The position numbers and the translations under genes are program-made. Shown here one piece after another: positions 51,845-61,131 of a stretch of 64,000 nt of DNA (positions are counted from its first letter, which is position 1; each line of letters starts with the position of its first letter). The stretch spans positions 1 to 64,000 of the forward strand of contig JBEKTW010000020.1 in NCBI GenBank assembly GCA_049515655.1, written 5' to 3'. The notes beneath the pieces are model-generated. The model was not told where the DNA came from, made no database searches, and was given only the letters and a program-made list of their open reading frames with translations. The DNA comes from JBEKTW01 sp049515655 (lineage in GTDB: Bacteria > Bacteroidota > Ignavibacteria > UBA10030 > SZUA-254).

Positions 51845-52567
51845 TCACCTTCTCTTGCCCTTCACCAGCTTTACCATCTCGCGCACGGCCTCCTCGAGTC
51901 CGACGAAAACAGCACGCACCATGATCGCGTGACCGATGCTAACTTCATCAATTTCCTGAATTCCGGCAACCGGTTTGACGTTTTCATAATCGAGCCCGTG
52001 GCCTGCGTTAACGCCGAGTCCAATCCCTGCGGCGAATTTCGAGATCGAACGGATTTGCCGGAGAAGCAGTTTTCGCCGCTGGCCCGATTGCGCATTGGCG
52101 TATTCGCCGGTGTGTATCTCGATCATATCCGCACCGACTTCTTTTGATGCCTCAACCTGGTCAACCACCGGATCCACGAAGAGACTCACTGCAATGCCGT
52201 GCTCATGTAACTGTGATACAGCCCGGTGGACCGATGCTCTACGCCGGACGACATCGAGACCTCCTTCCGTCGTCAGCTCGCGCCGCCGTTCGGGAACGAT
52301 GGTCGCCAGCTCTGGCTTGATGCGTCGTGCGACGGCAATGATCTCCGGTGTCGCCGCCATTTCCAAATCCAGCTTTGTTGTCACCGCTTCACGCAGTCTC
52401 TTGACATCGTCGTCACGAATATGGCGCCGGTCCTCGCGCAGATGACAGACAATTCCGTCCGCGCCGGCTTTCTCGGCAACCAGGGCAGCCGCTACGGGGT
52501 CGGGGGCGGTCCCGCCCCGGGCATTGCGCAAAGTAGCCACGTGATCAATGTTGATTGCGAGCCTCAT
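51845..52567 (-). CDS. pdxJ: Pyridoxine 5'-phosphate synthase
   Basis: The 240-residue TIM-barrel enzyme condenses deoxyxylulose 5-phosphate with 3-amino-2-oxopropyl phosphate to make pyridoxine phosphate. LAINIDHVATLRNARGG at the start, DGIVCHLREDRRHIRDDDV near residue 38 and GLGVNAGHGLDYENVKPV near 185 are diagnostic. Start is placed at 52567; an earlier GTG overlaps the ybbR stop (GTGA). It implies the DXP-dependent vitamin B6 route in this host. Confidence 0.96.
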   Translation of the reverse strand: MRLAINIDHVATLRNARGGTAPDPVAAALVAEKAGADGIVCHLREDRRHIRDDDVKRLREAVTTKLDLEMAATPEIIAVARRIKPELATIVPERRRELTTEGGLDVVRRRASVHRAVSQLHEHGIAVSLFVDPVVDQVEASKEVGADMIEIHTGEYANAQSGQRRKLLLRQIRSISKFAAGIGLGVNAGHGLDYENVKPVAGIQEIDEVSIGHAIMVRAVFVGLEEAVREMVKLVKGKRR

Positions 52568-52575
52568 GGCATGTT

Positions 52576-53499
52576 TCACAATTTCTTCCTGATGATGAAC
52601 TGAAATCGCTCCGGAGTTCGGCGGATGACACTGACCCCAGACGGCGCGGAAACAAAAGGTGTGATGATGCCAGTCGTGTCCTGAAGCAGCGCTTGATACC
52701 CGATGCTCGCCTGGAAGTCCGATGCCGATAGTCTTGCGAGCTGGTCTATTCCACCGCGAACGATCAGATCGATTTTCGCGGGGATGAATATCACTTCCCG
52801 GTTCGAGGGTAACGGAGACGAGGTGAGAGGGATTCCGGAAAATGTTTTTTCCGCGAACGGCTGTACGTCAACCTGGAGGTGCACTGTGGCCGGGACCACA
52901 TTCAGCGAAAAGTTGGTTGGCTCCTCAACCCCAAGCTGCTCATTGACGGGATTGTGCTGGTTGTCGTACTTCCGGTAAACTGTCTGCCACCGTGAAATCG
53001 TCTCAATGAGGTTGGCCGCCCCGCCGACGAGAACGCTTTCCGGGACAATGTGCACCGGACCGACCTGCCCATACCCTTCCCGATAGCTCAGGATCACCTG
53101 CGGCACCAATGGCACGCGTTTTTCTTTGTAGTCCGCAAGGGCAAGCACGAGCGTCTCCGGCTTCACGTCAAGCGGTTGAACTGCCATCGGCAACTTTGCA
53201 TGTTCAAAAAAATCCCGCTTTGTGACCATATATTCCTCGGTGCTCAACGACGACATGTCGATGTAGTATTTGACATCGCTTGAAAAGTAGATGGCGGCAA
53301 GCTGCCATCCGCGGCCCTTGAAGCTGACGACAATGGTCTTCGGAACCGCAAACTTGAGCGCTTTCCCTTCTTTCAAATTCTCCACCACCACCGGGACGTG
53401 CTTGACCAGCGTGTATTCTTCCGCCATGTTGATCGAGATCCAGACCAGGATGGCAAAAATTACCGAGGCGATAACGATATGGTAACGTTTTTTCCCCAT
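52576..53499 (-). CDS. YbbR-domain protein (CdaR-like)
   Basis: The 307-residue protein has one N-terminal membrane helix (YHIVIASVIFAILVWISIN) and a periplasmic part with several YbbR repeats (KHVPVVVENLKEGKALKFAVPKTIVVSFKG; VPLVPQVILSYREGYGQVGPVHIVPESVLVGG). YbbR/CdaR proteins stimulate the diadenylate cyclase CdaA elsewhere, but no cdaA gene lies here. It is followed by pdxJ with overlapping codons and preceded by a terminator that isolates it from the BMC operon. Confidence 0.85.
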   Translation of the reverse strand: MGKKRYHIVIASVIFAILVWISINMAEEYTLVKHVPVVVENLKEGKALKFAVPKTIVVSFKGRGWQLAAIYFSSDVKYYIDMSSLSTEEYMVTKRDFFEHAKLPMAVQPLDVKPETLVLALADYKEKRVPLVPQVILSYREGYGQVGPVHIVPESVLVGGAANLIETISRWQTVYRKYDNQHNPVNEQLGVEEPTNFSLNVVPATVHLQVDVQPFAEKTFSGIPLTSSPLPSNREVIFIPAKIDLIVRGGIDQLARLSASDFQASIGYQALLQDTTGIITPFVSAPSGVSVIRRTPERFQFIIRKKL

Positions 53500-53512
53500 T
53501 CAGGATGGTAAT

Positions 53513-53572
53513 AAAAAACTCCACTCATCTCGATGCCGTTCCGGCAAGCCGAAACAGTAAGACGAATGGAGT
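53513..53572 (-). terminator. Intrinsic terminator of the BMC operon
   Basis: On the minus strand ACTCCATTCGTC pairs with GATGAGTGGAGT (two G-U wobbles), with an inner GTTTCGG/CCGGAAC pair, and then a run of six T. It lies just after the extended BMC gene and before ybbR. Confidence 0.75.
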
Positions 53573-53591
53573 CATAAGCGACATATCCTTT

Positions 53592-54209
53592 CTACTTTGA
53601 AAATCTTGCTTTCATCAGCTCCGCGATTAATTCATCTCTGGTTGCACGGGAAATCTGACGGCCGAAGATAGAGAGACCCTTTGCTCCTCTTGCAAAGCGA
53701 CGCAGCGCATGTACGGTCATTGCCTCAAGTTGGCGGCGGTACTCCTGCCCATTGCCGCTCATCGGCATCTCCGGCGGCGGTTCGGTCGATCCGGACCTCT
53801 CCGGAAGCTCTTCCTCCTCACGAGTCTGCGATGCAGGCGGCTCGGCAACAGCGACCTTTTCTTTCGCGGGTCTGCCGGATTTCCCCTTTACCGCCGGCGG
53901 AGTTTCTTTCTGAAGCCGTCCTTGCGCCTTCTTCTGCGGGGGATAGATAAGAATCTCCGTCCCGTCGTCGGGGCGTGGAATGACGTGTGCAGAAACGAGC
54001 TCCCCCACACGCTGCGCGGCGGCGGCACCTGCATCGACGGCGGCACGTACAGCGGCAACATCGCCCCTGACCTTCACGGTGATCAAACCGGCCTCGGCGC
54101 GCTCTTTGCCAATAAGCTGGACATCCGCCGCTTTGACCATCGCATCGGCGGCCTCAATGGCGGCGACAAGCCCCCGCGTCTCAATTAACCCAAGTGCATA
54201 CTCAAGCAT
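53592..54209 (-). CDS. BMC shell protein with long C-terminal extension
   Basis: The 205-residue protein starts with a Pfam BMC domain (residues 1-88): EYALGLIETRGLVAAIEAADAMVKAA and VKVRGDVAAVRAAVDAGAAAAQRVGELVSAHVIPRP. The pore-lining loop reads RAEAG where typical hexamers have KIGSG or IGGG, so the pore differs. Residues 95-160 are a Pro/Glu/Lys linker, and the last 40 (LRRFARGAKGLSIFGRQISRATRDELIAELMK) form a basic helical tail resembling Rho_N/SAP-type motifs, perhaps binding cargo or nucleic acid. It is in a two-gene unit with a short BMC protein 57 or more bases upstream. No catalytic BMC enzyme is near. Confidence 0.85.
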   Translation of the reverse strand: MLEYALGLIETRGLVAAIEAADAMVKAADVQLIGKERAEAGLITVKVRGDVAAVRAAVDAGAAAAQRVGELVSAHVIPRPDDGTEILIYPPQKKAQGRLQKETPPAVKGKSGRPAKEKVAVAEPPASQTREEEELPERSGSTEPPPEMPMSGNGQEYRRQLEAMTVHALRRFARGAKGLSIFGRQISRATRDELIAELMKARFSK

Positions 54210-54289
54210 GAAACTCTCACGATCTATTTCCATCCCCGCGACGAGTCACCGGCCGAGTTCGCCGGGACATCGGATACCGGGGATTGAAA

Positions 54290-54583
54290 TCAGTCTTTGG
54301 ACCGTTTGGGAAGAATCATCTCAACATCGCTGTGCGGGCGCGGGATGACATGGACGGAGACCAGTTCTCCAACGCGCTGCGCAGCGGCAGCACCGGCGTC
54401 CGTCGCGGCCTTGACGGCGCCAACATCTCCGCGTACCATGACGGTTACGTACCCACCGCCAATAACCTCCTTGCCGATCAGTGTTACTTTTGCCGCTTTG
54501 ACCATTGCGTCGGCAGCTTCGATGGAACCGACCAAGCCCTTCGTCTCGACCATTCCCAGCGCATCAAGCGAAATATCTGCCAT
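54290..54583 (-). CDS. BMC-H shell protein (PduA/EutM-like)
   Basis: The 97-residue protein is a single BMC domain: ALGMVETKGLVGSIEAADAMVKAAKV, then GKEVIGGGYVTVMVRGDVGAVKAATDAGAAAAQRVGELVSVHVIPRP. It should form hexamers that tile the facets of a microcompartment shell, with the IGGG loop lining the pore. The ribosome-binding site AAAGGAG and a strong promoter lie upstream. It is co-transcribed with the extended BMC protein downstream. No pentamer (EutN/CcmL) gene or signature enzyme is in this window, so this is a satellite locus. Confidence 0.95.
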   Translation of the reverse strand: MADISLDALGMVETKGLVGSIEAADAMVKAAKVTLIGKEVIGGGYVTVMVRGDVGAVKAATDAGAAAAQRVGELVSVHVIPRPHSDVEMILPKRSKD

Positions 54584-54642
54584 GTAGATTTGCTCCTTTC
54601 AAAGAAAGATTATGAGAATTCTATTCAAATAAACGTGACTCG

Positions 54643-54671
54643 AATATACTGAAACGGGAGCATAATGTCAA
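54643..54671 (-). promoter_or_regulatory. Promoter of the BMC operon
   Basis: On the minus strand TTGACA (54666-54671), 17-base spacer, TATATT (54643-54648), 60 bases before the BMC-H start. Matches the strong form seen before AsmA and MarR. Confidence 0.7.
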
Positions 54672-54924
54672 TCAGGATTGTTTATTCTGGCGAAACTGTC
54701 GCATTTTCTGGTATTTTTTGTGCTCCGGGAGATTGCACAGCTTTTTTTCAATGGTCAGGATCCTACGTTCCCAATCCTCCCATAATTCCATGAACTTGAC
54801 CGGGCTGGACCAACCGCCTGCTGTGATTGCACTCCCTGGAGGAATTCAGCGCGCACGTCGCACTAAGATATTGGAGGCCGCAACATTTTGAGGAGCTCTT
54901 TTTCCGCCAATTCCCCGAAAACGA
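54672..54924 (-). other. Intergenic region with a short open frame
   Basis: Minus-strand frame from ATG at about 54792 to a TGA directly before the BMC -35 box gives a charged 39-residue peptide (MELWEDWERR...). There is no ribosome-binding site and in-frame stops follow upstream, so it is either a decayed gene end or chance. Nothing else is seen in this stretch. Confidence 0.25.
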
Positions 54925-54953
54925 TTGACATTTCTTTAAGATTTCGGTATATT
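54925..54953 (+). promoter_or_regulatory. Near-perfect promoter of the AsmA gene
   Basis: TTGACA (54925-54930), 17-base spacer, TATATT (54948-54953). Transcription should begin near 54960. No ATG, GTG or TTG lies in the reading frame between there and 55052. Confidence 0.75.
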
Positions 54954-55006
54954 TTTCCGTTAACACATTATCTGTTGAGTCATCAGCAAGCAGCATAGAG
55001 CAGGCC

Positions 55007-57523
55007 CTGACTAAAACCAAGAAAATTTGGATTCTCATTGTCTCGATTCCGGTGGTCATCATTATCGCCGGTGCCGTAGCTCTGAAGCTCTATTTCACGT
55101 CTGACCGGCTTAAGGCGCTGATCATTCCACGCATCCAGGAATCGACCCACCGTACCGTAGAAATCAAAGACATCTCACTCGCACTCTTCCCGCGGCTTGG
55201 CATATCGGTCGAAGGCCTGAGCATTTCCAATCCACCGGGAGCGAAGTTTCAGCACGATCAGTTTCTTTCTCTCGACAAATTGCTCATCGACGTTAAGATT
55301 CTTCCCTTGCTCGCAAAGCACATTGAAGTCAACCGTCTGATCCTCGACCGCCCGAAAATCTATCTTGAAAAACTGGAAAACGGCGCGAAGAACTATTCGA
55401 CAGGAACCGCAGAGACTCACGGAACGGAAGGTGCAGGTGGAAGCCCGGCATCCGTCGGTAGCTCCCTTCTTCTCACGAATTTCGAAATCAACGACGGCGA
55501 GATTGAATACACCGACAGGAAGTCCAATTCACATGCGGTGATTTTCGACTACAACCAAACCGCAAAGGCGGAAACCCGTCCCGCCGACAACTCGATCAGG
55601 ATTGAGCTTCACTCGACCATCGGCAGACTAAGTTATGGCTCTCTGAAGATGTCCTACCTGACCGAGATTGCTGTCACAGCAAACGCGCAATTGACGCTTG
55701 ATCTACAGAAGTATCTGGTCACCCTCGATGACATCGACATCCGTTTGAAAGACCTGCCTTTGAAGATCACCGGGACCGTTTCGCATTTGCAGACCGTCCC
55801 GTTCCTCGATATGGCCATCACGGCACCGGACGCACGCATGGGGCAATTGTTGTCGCTCGTTCCTCCGGAATTGTTGAAAGCCGCGAAGGGATTGACCAGC
55901 TCGGGCGATGTGAAGTTCTCCCTCACCGTCAAAGGCGACATGAGTGAGACCATGAACCCCGGAGTGCGGGGAACCTTTGCCGTGACAAACGGAAAAATTC
56001 AGTACGCTTCTCTTCCGAAATCCATCACCAACGTTAACGTCGCCGGGTCCTTCGATAAACCCGCAGCACCAATCACCGCGACGGGAATAGGGTCGTTCAG
56101 CATCGACCAATTTGCGGCAAGTCTCGGGAACAATGACATCACCGGAAAGCTGCACATGGCGAATTTTGACGACCCCGTACTCTCCGCCTCATTTTCCGGA
56201 ACAATGAATCTAGCCGAGGTGAAGGACTTCTATCCTCTCGAACAAGGAACGGAAGTCAGCGGTCTCCTGCGCGCCAACGTCTCGCTCCAGGGCAAGGCGA
56301 AAACTCCGGCCGGTATGAACGCAAGCGGCGCGCTGGAGTTTCAAAACGTGACCGTGAAGACTGCAAGATCGCCCCGTCCACTCAAAAACATGGTCGGAAC
56401 GATCACGTTCAATAATCAACTGGTCGAGTCGAAACAGCTTGCCATGAATATCGGCGAGTCGGACGTGACTCTCTCGTTTGTCCTGAAGAACTACCTTGCT
56501 CTGGTGATGGAAGACGCCGCAAAGGCCGGGAAGCCCGGCGCGAGCATCACTCTCTCGTCGAAACAGCTCCGGACGGCGGACCTGCTTTCGGAATCGACGA
56601 CCCAGGAGTCTCCCTCAAAGAGGCCAGCAACAAAGGCGGGGACACAGGCCGGCTTGCTTCCGGGGATTGACATCGATGCCAATGTCAATATCGGCAAACT
56701 TGTCACCGACAAATTCGAATTTGACAACGCCCGCGGATCCATTTCGATCTCCGGCGGCACCGTCACGCTGAAGAATTTTTCCGTCAATGCGTTTCAGGGA
56801 ACCGTCCTCAGCAAAGGAGCGCTCGACCTTCGCGATCCCGGAAAACGGCCGTTCAACCTAGACCTCGACATCGTCGGGGTCGATGCCCATGCTTTACTCC
56901 CAAAGTTTACATCCGTCGGGAATAACCTCTTTGGCAAATTTACGATGAAGACAAAGCTCCAGGGCGAGCTCGACGATACGCTTGGCCTCAACCGGCAAAC
57001 ACTGGCCGGCAATGGAACCGTGCAGATTTCCGATGGAAAGGTCGTCGGCGTGGCGCTCACGTCAAAAATTGCGGACATTACCGGGCTCAACGAACTGCGC
57101 GAGGTGAACTTCAAGAACTGGTCGAATTCGTTTACCATCGCGAACGGCCGCGTCAACATTTCGGACCTGCGCGTGAATGCCGGAACGACCGATATTCTCA
57201 TGAACGGCTCCCAGGGACTCGACGGCTCGCTCGATTACAGCCTGGTGGTGAAACTGCCGGCTTCTGCATCCGACCGCCTTAACATTTCCGGAGTCGCCGG
57301 AGAATTGCTGCAATTCTTCAAGGACAAAGATGGACGCATCAGTCTGAGTTTTCTCGCGACGGGAACGTACTCCGAACCGGTTCTGAAACTCGACACAAAA
57401 TCGCAGGAAGACTTGGCAAAACAAGCCCTGCAGAAAAAGGGTGACGAAGCCAGGAAGAAACTGGAAAACGACCTCAAGAAGAAGGCAGAGGACGCCCTGA
57501 AGAATCTATTCAAGCACCCTTAA
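55007..57523 (+). CDS. AsmA-family protein, possible CTG start
   Basis: The protein has one N-terminal membrane helix, then about 800 periplasmic residues of beta-rich repeats. RTVEIKDISLALFPRLGISVEGLSISNPP near residue 45 and the last third (GKFTMKTKLQGELDDTLGLNRQTLAGNGTVQISDGKVVGV) are typical of AsmA. AsmA-like proteins span the periplasm and carry phospholipids to the outer membrane. A GTG at 55052 would cut the membrane helix in half; the full helix (KKIWILIVSIPVVIIIAG) needs a start upstream, and CTG at 55007 is the only near-canonical codon after the promoter. The C terminus is Lys-rich. The rsmA gene follows after six bases. Confidence 0.82.
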   Translation: MTKTKKIWILIVSIPVVIIIAGAVALKLYFTSDRLKALIIPRIQESTHRTVEIKDISLALFPRLGISVEGLSISNPPGAKFQHDQFLSLDKLLIDVKILPLLAKHIEVNRLILDRPKIYLEKLENGAKNYSTGTAETHGTEGAGGSPASVGSSLLLTNFEINDGEIEYTDRKSNSHAVIFDYNQTAKAETRPADNSIRIELHSTIGRLSYGSLKMSYLTEIAVTANAQLTLDLQKYLVTLDDIDIRLKDLPLKITGTVSHLQTVPFLDMAITAPDARMGQLLSLVPPELLKAAKGLTSSGDVKFSLTVKGDMSETMNPGVRGTFAVTNGKIQYASLPKSITNVNVAGSFDKPAAPITATGIGSFSIDQFAASLGNNDITGKLHMANFDDPVLSASFSGTMNLAEVKDFYPLEQGTEVSGLLRANVSLQGKAKTPAGMNASGALEFQNVTVKTARSPRPLKNMVGTITFNNQLVESKQLAMNIGESDVTLSFVLKNYLALVMEDAAKAGKPGASITLSSKQLRTADLLSESTTQESPSKRPATKAGTQAGLLPGIDIDANVNIGKLVTDKFEFDNARGSISISGGTVTLKNFSVNAFQGTVLSKGALDLRDPGKRPFNLDLDIVGVDAHALLPKFTSVGNNLFGKFTMKTKLQGELDDTLGLNRQTLAGNGTVQISDGKVVGVALTSKIADITGLNELREVNFKNWSNSFTIANGRVNISDLRVNAGTTDILMNGSQGLDGSLDYSLVVKLPASASDRLNISGVAGELLQFFKDKDGRISLSFLATGTYSEPVLKLDTKSQEDLAKQALQKKGDEARKKLENDLKKKAEDALKNLFKHP

Positions 57524-57529
57524 GAACCC

Positions 57530-58342
57530 GTGCCCATCGGTTATCTCGCTGTCAGGCCGAAACGATCCCTCGGCCAGAACTTTTTGGTCGACGACAATAT
57601 TGCCAGGAAAATCGTAGAATCGTTGCATCTTCAGAAAGACGACGTGCTTCTTGAAATCGGCCCGGGGCATGGAGCTTTGACGAAACACCTTGTGCAGAGC
57701 GTCCGGCACTTGATCGCCGTAGAAATCGACGGCCGGGTAGTGGATGCATTGCGAACAACCTACGGATCATCCGCGACCATTCTCCACCAGGATTTTATGG
57801 AAACCGACATCCATTCATTAGCTAAGAAATTCAAAACAAGAATTCGCATTGTCGGAAACATCCCCTATCACCTGACAAGCCCGATTCTTTTCAAGATTTT
57901 CGACGAGCATCACTCCGTTGACGACGTGACCATAATGGTGCAAAGAGAAGTTGCCCGGCGAATCCTTGCAGAACCAGGAACCAGAAACTGCGGAATACTT
58001 TCGGTGCTCTCCCAGTTTTATGGGGAGCCCAAAGCACTTTTCACCGTCTCGCCGAACTGCTTCTTCCCAAGACCGATTGTGACATCGACGGTCATCCAGA
58101 TGAAATTGCTCGAGAAGTCGCAGGCTCCCGTGGATGTGGAGCTCTTGAGAATCGTCGTGAGAACGGCGTTCGGAAAGCGGCGGAAAACCTTGCGCAACAG
58201 CTTGAAATTTCTCCCGTTCGATAAGGACATCGTGACGCAAGTACTGCCGGGCATCACGATTCCGCTGAACAGACGGGCGGAGGAGTTGACCGTCGAACAT
58301 TGGGTTACACTCGCAAATGAGATCGGGGCATGCCTGTCGTGA
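57530..58342 (+). CDS. rsmA: 16S rRNA dimethyladenosine transferase
   Basis: The 270-residue enzyme (KsgA) dimethylates two adjacent adenosines in helix 45 of 16S rRNA. Motifs are PKRSLGQNFLVDDNIARKIV near residue 11, LEIGPGHGALTKHL near 42, and NIPYHLTSPILFKIF near 109 (NIPY catalytic motif). The C-terminal part (RRAEELTVEHWVTLANEI) fits. The start is GTG at 57530, six bases after the AsmA stop, so translation may be coupled. Confidence 0.96.
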   Translation: MPIGYLAVRPKRSLGQNFLVDDNIARKIVESLHLQKDDVLLEIGPGHGALTKHLVQSVRHLIAVEIDGRVVDALRTTYGSSATILHQDFMETDIHSLAKKFKTRIRIVGNIPYHLTSPILFKIFDEHHSVDDVTIMVQREVARRILAEPGTRNCGILSVLSQFYGEPKALFTVSPNCFFPRPIVTSTVIQMKLLEKSQAPVDVELLRIVVRTAFGKRRKTLRNSLKFLPFDKDIVTQVLPGITIPLNRRAEELTVEHWVTLANEIGACLS

Positions 58343-58414
58343 CAATATATATTCGTTTCCGCCGCGCAGGCGACCGGATTTTCCCACGTGCGGGAACAGG
58401 TCCTCGCGGATTTC

Positions 58415-61072
58415 ATGACGGTAAAGAAAGACCCGTCCGGGAATACGGAAATTACTAAAATGCCGGAGAATAAAAAACAAAATTCGGCAGCAACGGCTCG
58501 GGGCACTCAGGCTTCATCTGCCCTCCTGCTCACCGAAGCTGCCCGTCACACGCCGGACGACCTTTGCGCCCGACTCCGGACGCAACTGTCCGGACTCACA
58601 CAGGAAGAAGCCGAGATGCGGTTGGACCGGGACGGCCCCAATGAAGTCGCACGTGAAAAGCGACACGGGTGGCCGTGGCGGCTCATGATGACAACCAAGA
58701 ATCCTCTTGTCATTCTTCTTTCTGTTTTGTCCGTGATCTCATTTGCGACGGGCGACATCCGCTCGGGCGTCGTAATGCTGTTGATGGTTTTCCTCGGCGT
58801 TATTCTTCGCTTTGTTCAGGAGTCACGCGCGGATACGGCAGCGGCAAAGCTTAAAGCAATGATCAGCGTGACGGCAACAGCCATACGCGACGGTCAACCG
58901 GTGGAGGTCCCGCTGAAACACATTGTTCCCGGAGACATCGTGAAGCTCGCCGCCGGCGACATGATCCCCGCCGATGTGAGGATTGCATCCTCAAAGGACT
59001 TGTTCATCATCCAGGCATCCCTGACCGGTGAATCGCTGCCGGTTGAGAAATTTGACGCGCCCGAAACCAGAGACAACGCAGCCTTGCTCGAATTGTCAAA
59101 TATTTGTTTCCTAGGAACGAGCGTCGAGAGCGGCAGTGCCACCGCCGTTGTCGTCAATACCGGTTCCCATACCTACTTCGGCCAGATGGCCCGCAGCATC
59201 GGCGGAACCCCTATTGAAACCAGCTTCGAGAAAGGCGTCAATCGTTTTACGTGGCTGATGATCCAGTTCATGATGGTGATGGTACCACTGGTATTTCTGA
59301 TCAACGGCTTCACAAAACATAACTGGTTTGAAGCATTCTTCTTTGCGCTTGCTGTTGCCGTTGGATTAACACCCGAGATGCTGCCGATGATCGTGTCGGT
59401 TTCTCTCTCCAAGGGAGCGCTGGCAATGTCCCGCAAGAAGGTCATCGTCAAGCGATTGAATTCAATACAGAACTTCGGCGCGATGGACGTGCTCTGTACG
59501 GACAAGACCGGCACATTAACAATGGATCATGTCATTCTCGAGCGCCATTGCGATGTAGTCCAGAAAGATGACTATGAGGTGCTGCTCGACGCTTACTTGA
59601 TCAGCGCATTTCAGACAGGTTTGAGGAATGTTCTCGACAGAGCAATTCTTCAACACAAGGAGATCCCAGACCAATCCATCCTAGGTCAGTACGCGAAAGT
59701 CGACGAGATCCCCTTTGATTTCTCCAGACGGATGATGTCGGTCGTTGTCAAACAACCCGCGGGGGAACCCCGGCTCTTGACGAAGGGTGCCCCCGAGGAA
59801 GTCTTTCTCCGCTCCACTCGTTTTGAATTGGACGGTGAAGTGCTCCCCATGGATCCGATTCTCATTCAGGACCTCAAGGATGAATACGAACGACTGAGCA
59901 GAGACGGCTTCAGGGTGCTCGCACTTGCGTACAAGGACGTGGAGAAGAAACCCGCTTACTCCAAGAACGATGAAGTCGATTTGGTGCTGAGGGGGTACGT
60001 GGCATTTCTTGACCCGCCCAAAGACACCGCGGCCCCCGCCATTGCGGCGCTGCAGCAGCATGGCGTCACGGTGAAAATTCTGACCGGCGACAATGACCTC
60101 GTCGCGCGAAAGGTGTGTCATGAAGTCGGACTTCCGGAGAGCAATACCCTGGTCGGCAGTCAGATCGAACAAATGTCCGACGCAGAACTTATTGAGGCCT
60201 CAGAGAGAACAACACTTTTTGCACGGCTCTCACCGGTTCACAAGAAACGCATCATCGAAGTATTGCGAAAGAAGGGGCACGTCGTCGGCTTCATGGGCGA
60301 TGGAATCAATGATGCCCCAGCTCTCCGGGCCGCCGACGTCGGCATCTCCGTGGACACGGCTGTCGATATCGCCAAGGAATCAGCCGACGTCATCCTGCTG
60401 GAAAAAAGCCTGATGATCCTCGAGGAAGGCGTTCTGGAGGGCCGCAAGGTTTTCAGTAACATCCTGAAGTATGTGCGCATGGGCGCAAGTTCGAATTTCG
60501 GAAACATGTTCAGCGTGCTGGGAGCGAGCGCCTTTCTTCCGTTCCTGCCCATGGCTCCCATCCAGGTGCTGACGAACAACCTCCTGTACGACTTCTCCCA
60601 GGTTCCCATTCCGACCGACAGCGTCGACGCCGAGCACATCGCGAAACCCCGGCCATGGACGATCGACGAAATCAGAAAGTTCATCCTGTTCATCGGCCCC
60701 ATTAGCTCCATCTTCGATTATTCAACATACTTTGTGATGCTGTACATCTTCAAGTGCTGGGATCCATCCCGGGCATCGCTCTTTCAAACAGGATGGTTCG
60801 TCGAATCTCTCATGACGCAAACATTAATCATTCACGTCATTAGAACGAATAAGATCCCATTCCTTCAGAGCCGTCCGAGCCTGCCGCTGATGCTCACAAC
60901 GGGGGTCATCATGCTGCTTGGCATGTTACTGCCCTATTCTCCTTTTGCACGATCGCTTGGCATCGTTGAGCTCCCGGCGTTGTACTGGCCCATACTGTTA
61001 GTCACGCTCTTATCGTACGTCACGCTGACACAGATTGTGAAAACATCCTTACTGAAGAAGGGCTGGATCTGA
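58415..61072 (+). CDS. Magnesium-translocating P-type ATPase (MgtA-like)
   Basis: The protein is a P3B ATPase of roughly 885 residues that imports Mg2+. The phosphorylation motif reads MDVLCTDKTGTLTMD near residue 365, TGES near 205 is the dephosphorylation loop, and GFMGDGINDAPALRAADVG near 630 is the hinge. About ten membrane spans are present. The N-terminal part (LLTEAARHTPDDLCARLRTQL) fits MgtA. Start is uncertain: GTG 58388, ATG 58415 and ATG 58460 are all in frame. The leader is too short to judge for a Mg2+ sensor. Confidence 0.9.
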   Translation: MTVKKDPSGNTEITKMPENKKQNSAATARGTQASSALLLTEAARHTPDDLCARLRTQLSGLTQEEAEMRLDRDGPNEVAREKRHGWPWRLMMTTKNPLVILLSVLSVISFATGDIRSGVVMLLMVFLGVILRFVQESRADTAAAKLKAMISVTATAIRDGQPVEVPLKHIVPGDIVKLAAGDMIPADVRIASSKDLFIIQASLTGESLPVEKFDAPETRDNAALLELSNICFLGTSVESGSATAVVVNTGSHTYFGQMARSIGGTPIETSFEKGVNRFTWLMIQFMMVMVPLVFLINGFTKHNWFEAFFFALAVAVGLTPEMLPMIVSVSLSKGALAMSRKKVIVKRLNSIQNFGAMDVLCTDKTGTLTMDHVILERHCDVVQKDDYEVLLDAYLISAFQTGLRNVLDRAILQHKEIPDQSILGQYAKVDEIPFDFSRRMMSVVVKQPAGEPRLLTKGAPEEVFLRSTRFELDGEVLPMDPILIQDLKDEYERLSRDGFRVLALAYKDVEKKPAYSKNDEVDLVLRGYVAFLDPPKDTAAPAIAALQQHGVTVKILTGDNDLVARKVCHEVGLPESNTLVGSQIEQMSDAELIEASERTTLFARLSPVHKKRIIEVLRKKGHVVGFMGDGINDAPALRAADVGISVDTAVDIAKESADVILLEKSLMILEEGVLEGRKVFSNILKYVRMGASSNFGNMFSVLGASAFLPFLPMAPIQVLTNNLLYDFSQVPIPTDSVDAEHIAKPRPWTIDEIRKFILFIGPISSIFDYSTYFVMLYIFKCWDPSRASLFQTGWFVESLMTQTLIIHVIRTNKIPFLQSRPSLPLMLTTGVIMLLGMLLPYSPFARSLGIVELPALYWPILLVTLLSYVTLTQIVKTSLLKKGWI

Positions 61073-61131
61073 CCAAATAAAGTAATGAAGCCGACATTTT
61101 CCAACAAAGAGAATCCGGAGTTCTTCGCAAC

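Noticed and set aside
58343..58414. Mg2+-sensing leader or riboswitch before the ATPase gene
   Set aside because: The gap after rsmA is too short to hold an M-box and no conserved helices are visible.
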